Source: Macrosoma leucophasiata
Taxonomy: Eukaryota > Arthropoda > Insecta > Lepidoptera > Hedylidae
Direction of reading: 5' to 3'
Assembly: GCA_036365455.1 (NCBI GenBank)
Contig: JAWQUS010000007.1
Span: 22,832,001 to 22,896,000, forward strand
DNA: 64,000 nucleotides
Shown one piece after another: positions 54,661-64,000 of the stretch. A program made the position numbers and the translations under genes. Positions within the stretch are counted from its first letter, which is position 1, and every line of letters starts with the position of its first letter. The notes beneath the pieces were generated by a model. The model saw only the letters and a program-made list of their open reading frames with translations, made no database searches and was not told the origin of the DNA.

Positions 54661-55245
54661 ATATAAGCCATTGGAAGCTAGATAACAAGCAATAAATAAT
54701 AATAAAATGTAATGTACAATCAGAGCGGTCTATATCAAGGGGATTCGTGATATAAGTAAGCTCGGCACGTGACTGTAACTAACAGCAGAAGGTGAGAAAA
54801 GCGAAGTGTAAACCTATTTTTGGCTTTGGCTCGTGGCCACCGCGCGCACTCTATTTATCTATGTAAGTCAATTGTACAACTATTATGATTTTTATGACAG
54901 AATAATACCAGAACCCACCAATTCCAACGTTGAGAATTGCAAATTAGTAATTTAAATGAGGAAAACAGTAAGAGGAATAATGAATCCATTATTTTAAATA
55001 AGCTTAAACTAAGTGTATTTCAGTACCCAAATCTATCCTAATATGGTTATACATACTCGTAGATTGCATAGGGAAAAACCATACGGGTTTTCCTGATCCT
55101 GATCAACTATTGTTTTTCAATTAAAACTAAACCAATCAATTAAAATTTTACCAAAAGTAATGCAACCGCAATGTTTTAACAATAATCTGTATTTGACTAC
55201 GCCCCGTGCAATTAATCAAACAAAACAAAAACGTTTCATTTAGTT
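54661..55245. other. Unannotated stretch
   Basis: AT-rich; nothing recognised. Confidence 0.35.
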
Positions 55246-55249
55246 AAAA

Positions 55250-56250
55250 TTGCTAAAGCGCTACGCGGTAGCGAAACCGGGTAATGACGTGGTAAAATTA
55301 CTGTTATACCTAAGCGGTAAGTTTCGCTGCCCGTGGCGGTACTTTTTTGGTTAGGATCCCACTGAAGAATTGTTTCGTTCATCCAGATATGCTGCAAACC
55401 TAATCTAGAAAATATATATCCACTAGGTTGCCTATCAAAATTTGGCCGCAATTTTTTTTTTTTTTTGGGAAACAATTTTTAATTACTTGTTTTTATAATG
55501 AAATATTGTCCACTACACGGCAATATGTATAAAGACTCCGAAAAATCATGGCTGATGTTGCGCACTTGGCCTCCCACACATATTTACGTTCCGCCCCGAT
55601 ACCTTTTTTCGTTCATCACTTAGGTACATTCATTATTTAGGTATATATCAAATTAAAGCTAATTTTTTTCTCATTATTATATGGGCCGCGAATAAGGGTT
55701 GCTGGATGTTAAAGATAAAATAATTTAATCAAAAATACATATTTTGACATACAGTACGGCCATATTTTGACAGGCAACCTAATAGAGACATATTCTCTAG
55801 ATTAGTCTAGATCATAAATATATAGTACCTACTAGCTGTCCCGGCTAACTTCGTATCGCCCTAGAAAATAAAAAAAATGTCCAAAAATGTTATGAAAAAT
55901 AGATGTTGGCCGATTCTCAGACCTACCCAATATGCTCACAAAATTTCATGAGAATCTGTCCAGCCGTTTCGGAGGAGTATGGCAACGAAAACTGTGACAC
56001 GAGAATTTTATATATTAGATATTAATAAATCTCAGGAAAATTAATAATAATCAGGTTTGCAGCATATCTGGCTGAATGAAATAATTCTGCAGTGGGATCC
56101 TAACCTAACAATACCGCTTACTGATACAATACCGCTGTACCGCCTATGTTTCGCTCTAGTCGCGGTACTTCGAAAATTCCGTAGCGAAACCCGCGCGGTC
56201 GTCCCGCTCCCGCAGGAGGCAGAGATTACCGCGTAGGTCTGAATAGCGCT
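55250..56250. mobile_element. Fold-back element with a retroposon inserted in its right arm
   Basis: Left arm 55250-55450 (agcgctacgcggta, ggttaggatcccactgaaga, atatgctgcaaacctaatct, aggttgcctatcaaaatttg) is mirrored at 55750-56250 (tattttgacaggcaacctaa, ctctagattag, caggtttgcagcatatctgg, tgcagtgggatcctaaccta, accgcgtagg). In the right arm the mirror is broken by 55810-56055. Confidence 0.7.
55833..56020 (+). repeat. Retroposon fragment starting ctagctgtcccggctaac
   Basis: ctagctgtcccggctaactt, ccgattctcagacctaccca and gtccagccgtttcggaggag are common lepidopteran repeat wording; it ends acacgagaattttatatatt. Confidence 0.65.
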
Positions 56251-58115
56251 TAAATCGTTTCAACAATTAATTCAAGTAACGGGTCTGGATGGAGCTCTGA
56301 ACTAAAGATGTTCAACATGCGTTGATTCATCACCTCAATAAGGAGGGAAGATAAAGTAATATAAAACAAAATTATCAATCTTTGGAGGACACAAAAAACC
56401 CAACTAAAACAAATGATCGAGATAAAAAAAAATATATATAGCACCACCACATAACATAACCACATTTACACAAACGCGAAAACATTTCGAGCATACCAAT
56501 TGTCATCTCGATTTTATTACAATATCCTAAGCAAAAATAAGCCGGCGTATAATTATATACGACACGTATCAACACCTGATGTTACTGTAGGTCGTGTAAT
56601 TATGCTAAATGCGCATTATATTACGCTATACCACGTGTCTGATCTTTAATTGCGGCAAGTGTCAATATCGCTTAAAGCGAATAGATTGTTTACGTAAATG
56701 ACCTTGTATTTGAGCCGTATCCGTAGGAAAGAGGAATTTATCTTCCCTTTATTTTATGCAGATATTTTAAGTGCAGGGCAATTTAAATTTGTATAATGTT
56801 AACCATATACACATATGTAATGTACCTAAAGTATTGCCAAGTAGGTACGTTACTCTAGCGAAAACCAATTTTCATAATACTCCTTGGCTTTTGAGATAAG
56901 TTCAGCAATGCAATGAAGAAACCTGTATCATTGTCCGATAAAAAAACAACTGGATGATGCAGTCAACACGCAATCGACACACATAGATAATATCGATGAT
57001 AGCGCTGGTAATTTAAAAGCAAGCGGAACACGTGTCGTCGTAAAAAATACAAATGGATTTCTACTTGGATATTTCCGAATGGCTATGTAAAATTGGATAT
57101 AATATTGGATTATTTTCATGTTTATACGGATGATTTGCTTCTATGTAAGATGCAAGTAACATCCTAATTATAAACTTTTTTTTTTTTTTTGAGGAATTAT
57201 GCTTGGTGCGTATCGAAACCGCACTATTCTACTTCACCGGAAAATCGGCAAGCGCAGAAGGCGCTCCAGCCTAAATAAAAATTAGCGCAACTGCCTAAGG
57301 AAGACCCCTGTGTATTAGGGGCGGTTCAAATTTCGCAAATTGAAAATTCTAACAAAAACATTGTTTAAATGTTAATTAGATCTCGTTTGCGTAACAAGAA
57401 AAATCAATAAAAATAGTTTAATTTCAAGAAGTCGCTTAAGCCTAAAAGATAAATTTACTAACGAAAAAAAAATTTAAATACTTTTTCGTGACTTTATCCC
57501 TCAACATAGTACCTCATTAAGTAAGTACTTGATGATTTGAAGCTCCAGTTTATACGAATAAAATGGAAGTCAAGCTCACATTTTAATAAGATTTGTGGCT
57601 CTTATCAATCCAACCAATTTTAATGGCGACTATATTACTTTGCGAGCACAAACGATAACGAGATTGGCGACAACCCGCAAAGGGACGGAAAAATCTGAAC
57701 ATTTTCATTATATTGCTAAAGTTGGCATCAAACGGTCGACTGGAACGCTGGTCCCTCTGGATGTTTAATTAAAATCTTGCTTGAAAACCGAGGGAAACTG
57801 CGCGATGTAATCGGATTTCATATAATGAGATTATAGAACGGAAGGACGAGAACCCTTGGGATGTTCGCCACAACTTTATTATTTTGTGAGCTATATTTAC
57901 TTTAGTCTTTACTGGGAAGTAATTTATACAGGGCACAGAGAACAGGATACAAATAATAAACTTATATCAACGTCTATAAAAGAAAATATCTTTACTGAAA
58001 ATGGTTTCATCTGAAAGTAGCAATTGTATGATCGTATCACATCATTGAATGCTTCCTATGATCGCTCTACCAAGAGTCGTCCATTCAGCAGAAAATATTG
58101 TAACCCAAATAGAAT
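56251..58115. other. Unannotated stretch
   Basis: Nearly 1.9 kb of AT-rich DNA. Open frames at 56250-56575 and 56928-57119 show no domain. Confidence 0.35.
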
Positions 58116-58119
58116 ATAT

Positions 58120-58378
58120 TTCACACTTGCTGACCCGGCAAACTTCTTATTGAATAACTGACTGACCCGGCAAACTTATCTTCAGAATTAAATAATGTTA
58201 ATTGCTATGGTCAAATGAAATTGTTGTTTTTACTATTTCCCTTACAAATTTCTTCATATTTTGTCACCTTTAAATCTTTCTTGGACTTTCAAAAGAAATT
58301 CAAAACCAAAATTAGTTAAATCGGTCAAGTCGTTCTCTAGTTTTAGTGAGACTAACGAACGGCAATGGATTTTTATAT
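58120..58378 (+). repeat. Retroposon fragment related to 14745-14965
   Basis: ctgacccggcaaacttctta is duplicated at 58132 and 58164. Then gttgtttttactatttccct, aattcaaaaccaaaattagt and tagttttagtgagactaacg follow. Confidence 0.62.
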
Positions 58379-58379
58379 A

Positions 58380-59785
58380 CTTTGTATACTTATATCCATG
58401 GAGCTGCTCAATAAAGAACTAAAACACGATTATCACGAATTGTAACAGCATTGGGCACGGTGCGAGGTCAAGGCACATGTCGTTGGCAGCGCACCAGGTG
58501 ACACCAACTGTCACTTGATTCTTGACACCCGTTAACCAAACTTAGAATATATAGACAAAGATGCGAAACCGAACCAGGAAAACATCGGAACAAAGAATGC
58601 AGTTGAAACGCGACCTGAATCGATAACATCAATGTGGGCATCGATCAAGACCCGTTTTCATATTTTTATATTGCCGTCACAAACAAAGAAAATAAATTTA
58701 AAAGATAGTCGAGATCTGAACAATTAATTATTACGCGGCCTTCATCTTGATTGGAGTCTAATTGGTAGGACAGTTAACTCAATCGATTAAAGGAATTTAT
58801 TAATCATTATTGATTAGTCGTACTGTCGAATTTCTGGTCGATATAGTTTCGGAATCCTTGGCATCGGATATAACAACAAACCCAGGGATAGAAAGTATGA
58901 CGAACGACATCACTGAATCATTTGATGGAAGCGGATATATTGTATCTGGCATTCCTTCCACGCTTCTGTGGAAACCGGAATTAGGGTAACCTTGCACTGT
59001 GTAAATATAGTAACAAAATAATCACAGTACAGAACATATATTTGTGTCTGTGGTTCATTAACACATTTAAAAAATGCCCATTTTTTTATGTCTGAGTGTT
59101 TCTGCGATGTCTATAATTAGTGTATTTTGTGAAGTCGATTAGTTAATTTTTTTTTAAGAATTGTTTTGGTTAATCATCAAAGCAGTGCAAAGTCATCGTA
59201 TCTTCTACCTGCAGACATTTATCAGAACAGTAAGAACAAATAAATGCAATTATATCATGCAACAAGCGGATATTTTCATTACCTTCGGAGTAATTCTGAG
59301 AAACCGAAAATTTACTTTTTACTTAATTATTTTAGGGACATTTAATGAGAATCTTGATTTCTAACTGGTGCTTCGACTTCCCTTGCTTTCAACATTCAGT
59401 CTAACCTAACTTATAAAATATCATCAGAGTATATTTCACCTTGGAATTTGTATGTGCCATATTTATCAGGCTAAGATGCGACACGTAAAAATATGATATC
59501 ACTCAGTAAATGGAAGTGGATATTTTCAGAATGGCATTCCTTCAATGCTTCCGAGAAAACCGGAATATTTGGCCGCACGGCAAGTCCTTTGAGTCATATT
59601 TGTTTTGCTGCATTGTCACTAGCGTCCGGCTGCTAATATGCTAGGTCACTGAATGGCATCCGCTCGTTATAAATCAGAGATGTTTGATGTTTTAAATGCT
59701 TTAGTAGTCCAATTGAAGCAGGGCACTACTAAGCTTTATCATGGCTATTAAAAGTATTTAAAAACTAACTTGTTGACATATGAAA
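58380..59785. other. Unannotated stretch
   Basis: A diverged duplicated word (ggaagcggatatattgtatc, tggcattccttccacgcttc at 58927-58967 against ggaagtggatattttcagaa, tggcattccttcaatgcttc at 59511-59551) suggests an old duplication about 584 bp apart. No gene recognised. Confidence 0.4.
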
Positions 59786-59824
59786 GTGGCAAATAGGCAC
59801 ACAGTTCATAACAATTATGGTAAG

Positions 59825-60262
59825 TCAAGAAACTGCCTCAGTCTAGTGGCAGCTGTAGTCGCTTCTTCAACGCTGGGTTTAATTCTCGGGTCGGGAGGTA
59901 AGTACTAAATTGTTAACTGGTGGTAGAGTTCCAGTGTAGGGTCACGAGGGTGTAGGCACCACCGCATTGCCTAATCTATCTGCCTCCAAATGGTAATCAG
60001 CACTATCGTGTTCCGATTAGATGGTAATGTAAGGCCCCGTAATAACTATTACAGAGACATAAAAACTAAGGTCTCAAGGGTGGCAACGCATATGCATTTT
60101 GACCTCTGGTTTTCGTGTACAGAGACATAAAAACTACGGTCTCAAGGGTGGCAACGCATATGCAATTTGACCTCTGGTTTTCGTGTAGGTAGATGTCTAC
60201 GATGCTGTCATCACTTAACACACTGGACCAGCTTGCTTGTTTGCCACCTTCGTAACATATAA
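59825..60262 (+). repeat. SINE family A, longest copy with tRNA-like head
   Basis: The head gcctcagtctagtggcagct (A-box-like) and gctgggtttaattctcgggt (B-box-like) is followed by the body caccaccgcattgcctaatc, tggtaatgtaaggccccgta and the end gcttgcttgtttgccacctt. It contains a 68-bp internal tandem duplication (60051-60118, 60119-60186). Confidence 0.78.
60051..60186 (+). repeat. 68-bp tandem duplication inside SINE A
   Basis: acagagacataaaaactaag at 60051 and acagagacataaaaactacg at 60119; two differences per unit. Confidence 0.9.
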
Positions 60263-60689
60263 CAAAATTGTGTACAGGCGAAATCGTTTGTTCTTGAATT
60301 TCTGCCTATCCGTTCGGGGTTGACCGGGGTGAAGCTATATTTAACGTGCACGTTGATGTTTCATCAAGATCACGTGTTCCATTAAACAATGTGCTGAAGT
60401 GAATCTGGTGGCGTGTGCAGTTGATAAATGATGTTTTTGCCTCCGATTCTCCACTTGCGCGAGACGATATTTCTTTCAATAATTCACATTATCCGTTACA
60501 ATATTTCAAAGTTGTGTTTCGGATCATCCATCATCGTATAGGTGTATGTTATTTTGCTATCGCAATAATTTTATACAACGTACCTACAATAACATGTTTT
60601 GACTGTTAGTAGATTTGTGACAAACAGGATAAACCTTATAAAACTAATAAGTCCCAAATTGCTACCAACACACTAATAGTCATGATAAA

Positions 60690-60890
60690 ATGACTTCACA
60701 TCTGTAATGTCCGAAAGGGAAGGCAGAGGTAAATGCATGCATTCAAAAATATATGGGCACACCCACGAATCGGCAGAAACGTTTTGTCCCATGTGATCTG
60801 TGGCGAGCCTATTTATATCTTCGAGAACATCCCTAAGGTACGATTCCGAACTCGGCAGCACGCAGCAGTGCTGGTCTCCATATATTTTCT
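60690..60890 (-). repeat. SINE family B, tail part
   Basis: gacttcacatctgtaatgtc, gcagaggtaaatgcatgcat, acgttttgtcccatgtgatc and gtggcgagcctatt parallel 8822-8945. The 60839-60880 portion (gtacgattccgaactcggca) is shared with 61882-61908 in the same orientation. Confidence 0.62.
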
Positions 60891-60894
60891 ATGA

Positions 60895-61730
60895 GTGTAT
60901 ATGGATTACATTCTGTGCAGGACGCTCGTGAATAGTGTATAGAGTTTGTGATTAAAAAACAATTTTGATAGTGATCGGCCATACAGTCCTCAATAGTGTA
61001 CATTGTCAGCGCGTAGACAACATAGAACAATCGCGTAGTGTAGTCGTCAATAGCATAGTACACAATAGTATACGTTGTCGGAACGTAGACGGTGCTTAAG
61101 TGACCAATAGCGTTAGAGTATTATGTAACTTCTATTTTTAGATTATGTCTTTTTTACGTTATATTTGTGATAATTTAGGATAATATTGATAGTTTTGTGT
61201 CACTTAAAGCTCGTTTGTTTTTAAGATAACTTAATTTTGTATAGTTTAATAGTTTTTTGTATTTAATTTCATAGTTCTTTGCATATGTTTGTTTTCTTTT
61301 ACTTTGTTTTATAGTTTTTAACATTTGTAATAGTTTTATGTTTGTTTTATAATTGTAACATGTGTAATTTGACTGAAAATAAAGAATTTGATGTTGTTTG
61401 TTTCCTTTCGGCAATGATCTGAGATACATAGAGATTTTAATTGGCCAAATAGATCTGATAGCTGATTCATAGTAAAAATTGTTTACTTAAAATTTAAATA
61501 CCTTTTGTGATTGGTTACTTGAACCGATAACCAATCACCAGAGGTTTTCTTAAGCTCGATGACCTTGAGATTTTAGAATAAAAGTAGGGCAGTTTTGTAT
61601 GGCCGGTACAGTTCGTCGACAGCACTCGAAATACTCGGATCACTACCTAAGGAAGAAATCAGAAGAAGGAAAATAATAGTGAAAAGTGAAAAAGCGTTTT
61701 ATTGGAAGATCGGTAGAGCGTGTCACCCTG
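60895..61730. other. Unannotated stretch
   Basis: Repeated words aatagtgta and gtagac near 60935-61095. tgaaaataaagaatttgatg at 61372 and gaataaaagtagggcag at 61575 resemble a polyadenylation signal and a TATA region, so a diverged solo LTR or an exon end is conceivable but not supported. Confidence 0.35.
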
Positions 61731-61734
61731 GTTA

Positions 61735-62035
61735 GCTTGCACTGCTGTATCCGCCATACGGCGTGCGTCTTCTATCCAGTAAATAGTAAAGTGTGGTTCG
61801 CCACACATTCCGAGCTACGCGACACTGTGGCGGCAGCAAAGCAATAGAAAATAGAGAAATATGATGCCAGCACTGCTGCGTGCTGCCGAGTTCAGAATCG
61901 TACCTTAAAGGGTGGCATTGGGACACTTCCAGAGAATGAAAAAATGCCTATAGCACTTACCTCCCCCGACCCGGGAATTGAACCTAGGAGCCCAGCGTAG
62001 TAGTAGTGGCATACTACCACTAGACCACTAATGCA
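61735..62035 (-). repeat. tRNA-headed SINE (family B-like)
   Basis: On the minus strand the head gcattagtggtctagtggta with ctaggttcaattcccgggtc has the A and B boxes of a Gly- or Val-type tRNA. The body contains ggtacgattctgaactcggc and ends before the ATs near 61735. Confidence 0.68.
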
Positions 62036-62039
62036 TTTA

Positions 62040-62680
62040 AAGATAGTAAAGGTATTTATAATCTAAAATTGTAAATTATATAAGCTACAATGAAAATATA
62101 ACGGAAAGTATTTATAGAGAACTCATTGTCGGATAGCAAAGATTCAGTATGCATTACTGATCTTGCAACAATGATGCACTAGATCCAAATGGATTGCGCG
62201 GTGAAAACACTCGTTTGCCGTCGGCGTAGTGCCAAAATGGACTTACTGCCAAAAATGTTTCGAGAAAAATGCAATTTGTCGTATTTTTTTCAACAATCAC
62301 GTACAATTACTTTGAAATGCAATACATTTAAGATACAGTAGGTTACTGGCTTGCTGGCAGCTTAGTATTTTTATATTTAGTTTAATGTTTCGATGGTCCT
62401 TATGAGCAAATGTGGGTTCTGGAAATACACTACTTTCGGTCGACCAGTCCGACGTTTTAATATTAATGATTTTGCCATATTAATCAACGTATCAGTTGTT
62501 ATTCGCTTTAATTTTGTAATTTGACCTATCACAAGCAAATTCTATTATTTCCAAGTGATTAAATAAATTTTTGAGATTGAGTTTTCAGTTTGTTTGTTTT
62601 GGTCAACTAAATCAACTGTCCTCTGGAATGAACTCCTCGGAACTATTTGGAAAACTGATAAATTATTCTGATGATACGTT
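62040..62680. other. Unannotated stretch
   Basis: AT-rich; nothing recognised. Confidence 0.35.
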
Positions 62681-62682
62681 AT

Positions 62683-62960
62683 AGTGGTGGCAAATAAGCA
62701 TGCACTTGACATTGATAGTTAGTGAATTGCATAACCTATAGACATCTACACTAAATCCGGAGGTAAAAATACAGATGCGTTGCCACCTCTGAGGCTTAAG
62801 TTGGTTTGCCCCTGTGATAGTTATTACGGGGCCATACTTCACCATATAACTGGATGGAATACCACAGTGCTGAACAGTAGTATTCGGCGGCAGATAGATT
62901 GGGTAACGTGGTGGTGTCTAAACCCTCGCGCTCCGCCACTGTAATTTCCAGTAATTTCTC
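62683..62960 (-). repeat. SINE family A, minus copy
   Basis: gtggcaaataagcatgcact, acctatagacatctacacta, aaaatacagatgcgttgcca, ctgtgatagttattacgggg and tcggcggcagatagattggg follow the order of 59825-60262 in inverse. Confidence 0.75.
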
Positions 62961-63250
62961 TGTCCTTCTACTTATGGCCTACGTGCTTTCATGATAATGT
63001 TTTGCAATTGCAATTAAACTAGTGACAATGCCACTTCATCGAACAAACATCAGTTACACAGGTATACATGTGTGTGCGTCCGCGCAGAGGCGAAGGTGAA
63101 CTTGTTGACGTCGTGCCAATCCAGTCCGAAATAATAATGAAAACATAATGCATTCGGATACAGAAAATGTAGCTCGATTTATGTGCGTGGCGAAATGGAA
63201 AATGTCCATTTGCAACTCTCCTGATCCTGTTCAGTTTATACCGCATTTTC

Positions 63251-63378
63251 TCGCGTATACAACACTCCCAAACTTCTTCTTATATGTCTCTCCGATGTTT
63301 CTGTCGCTTTCCAGCTACCGTGGTCGAATTAACCTGCCCCTGACGTTTTCCTGAAGTTTGGGAGTGTTGTATACGCGA
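63251..63378. mobile_element. 128-bp MITE with perfect 26-bp inverted ends
   Basis: tcgcgtatacaacactccca then aacttc at 63251-63276 is exactly inverted at 63353-63378. Flanks attttc and caaaat extend the symmetry with one mismatch. No ORF. Confidence 0.8.
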
Positions 63379-63534
63379 CAAAATCCGCAAATTTAATTTC
63401 TACAATGTATGATGCTCGCGAAAACGTTAATTTAATACCGTGCATCGGTTAAAAGTATTTTTGGTGAGCTCTTTCCTTTTGACATCATTTGGGTTTTAGT
63501 GATGACATATAACGTAAGTTTAATTTTCCTTATA

Positions 63535-63735
63535 ATCTACATATAAAAATTACGTGTCACAGTTTTGGTCCGCGATGGACTCCTAAACTACTTAACCGAT
63601 TTTAATCAAACTTGCACACCGTGTGCAGTTTGACCCAACTTACCAGATATGATAGCGTACATCTCAATTTATAGTTGCAATATTATGTAAGTACCTAAAT
63701 TGCAACCGTACGAAGCCGGTGCGGGCCGCTATTAT
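63535..63735 (+). repeat. Retroposon tail, diverged copy of 14983-15346
   Basis: acgtgtcacagttttggtcc, gatggactcctaaactactt, cacaccgtgtgcagttt and gaagccggtgcgggccgcta parallel one 182-bp unit. Confidence 0.68.
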
Positions 63736-63739
63736 AAGA

Positions 63740-64000
63740 CATGAAATTTATGCTGAAATTAGCCTACACATTTGTAATTTTCTTCGATTTTTATTATTTC
63801 AAATATTATTAATAAATAGATCAATTGATTTATTAAATTAAGGATATTATTATATCAAGGATAATAAATATTACATCTATACAATACTAAGCTCGTGGAG
63901 GCTTTTGAACTATTGGAATAGCTGCCATATGGACGCGGATAGGCCGGCAATGTATGACAGCTCAGATTTGTTGGAGATACCTAACAGTGTGCAAGGAATA
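63740..64000. other. Unannotated window end
   Basis: AT-rich DNA; nothing recognised. Confidence 0.35.

Noticed and set aside
60895..61730. Solo LTR or host 3' exon
   Set aside because: Only isolated signal words (aataaag, gaataaaag) are present; no inverted tg/ca ends with a target duplication and no coding frame were found.

Overview
The window is eukaryotic and looks like gene-poor, transposon-dense DNA from a moth or butterfly. The evidence is AT-rich DNA with many tRNA-headed SINE copies, lepidopteran-type interspersed repeats (ends such as GGGTTCCGTA with GTCT/GACA runs, CCCAGCAGTGGGACGTAT, CGCGGGCACAGCTAGT), a BEL/Pao LTR retrotransposon and a Jockey-clade LINE. I found no host protein-coding exon that I can support, and no bacterial or viral gene set. 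The organism call is inference from repeat families only.

Layout. 1-18.9 kb: MITEs (hAT-like copy with an 8-bp target duplication at 542-739, palindromic MITEs, two copies of a microsatellite-linked MITE), SINE copies, a (TAG)56 microsatellite and a tandemly duplicated retroposon tail. 18,962-31,451: a complete BEL/Pao element on the minus strand with one intact 1,905-residue Gag-Pol ORF, two LTRs that appear identical, a primer-binding site matching tRNA-Tyr, a polypurine tract and a 5-bp target duplication. Its 5' LTR is split by a complete plus-strand Jockey-type LINE (26,518-30,913; ORF1 and ORF2 intact, poly(A) tail, about 12-bp target duplication).

33,770-44,265: the most striking object, a 10.5-kb fold-back element. 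Two unique inverted ends of about 330 bp flank 28 and 32 tandem copies of a 163-bp unit, the two arrays facing each other with a 45-nt central spacer. It is bounded by a perfect 9-bp target duplication (tacagaatc) and sits inside a tRNA-derived SINE. The outer eight units of the two arms correspond one to one in mirror order, so the arms share ancestry as arrays. It has no transposase and must be moved by another element's enzyme, if it moves at all.

44.5-64 kb: more nested MITEs, including a hAT-like element (44,945-45,601, 8-bp duplication) carrying a 5'-truncated LINE fragment with its own 11-bp duplication; a second 5'-truncated LINE fragment with a 13-bp duplication (52,494-53,214, minus); a tRNA-like sequence; a triplicated 215-bp repeat; an interrupted fold-back repeat; and several SINEs. 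The 3' tail of the SINE hit by the giant element matches the last codons and stop of the LINE fragment at 45,048-45,348, which suggests a SINE-LINE partnership. The stretches between these repeats are unannotated AT-rich DNA in which I see nothing else that I can name.
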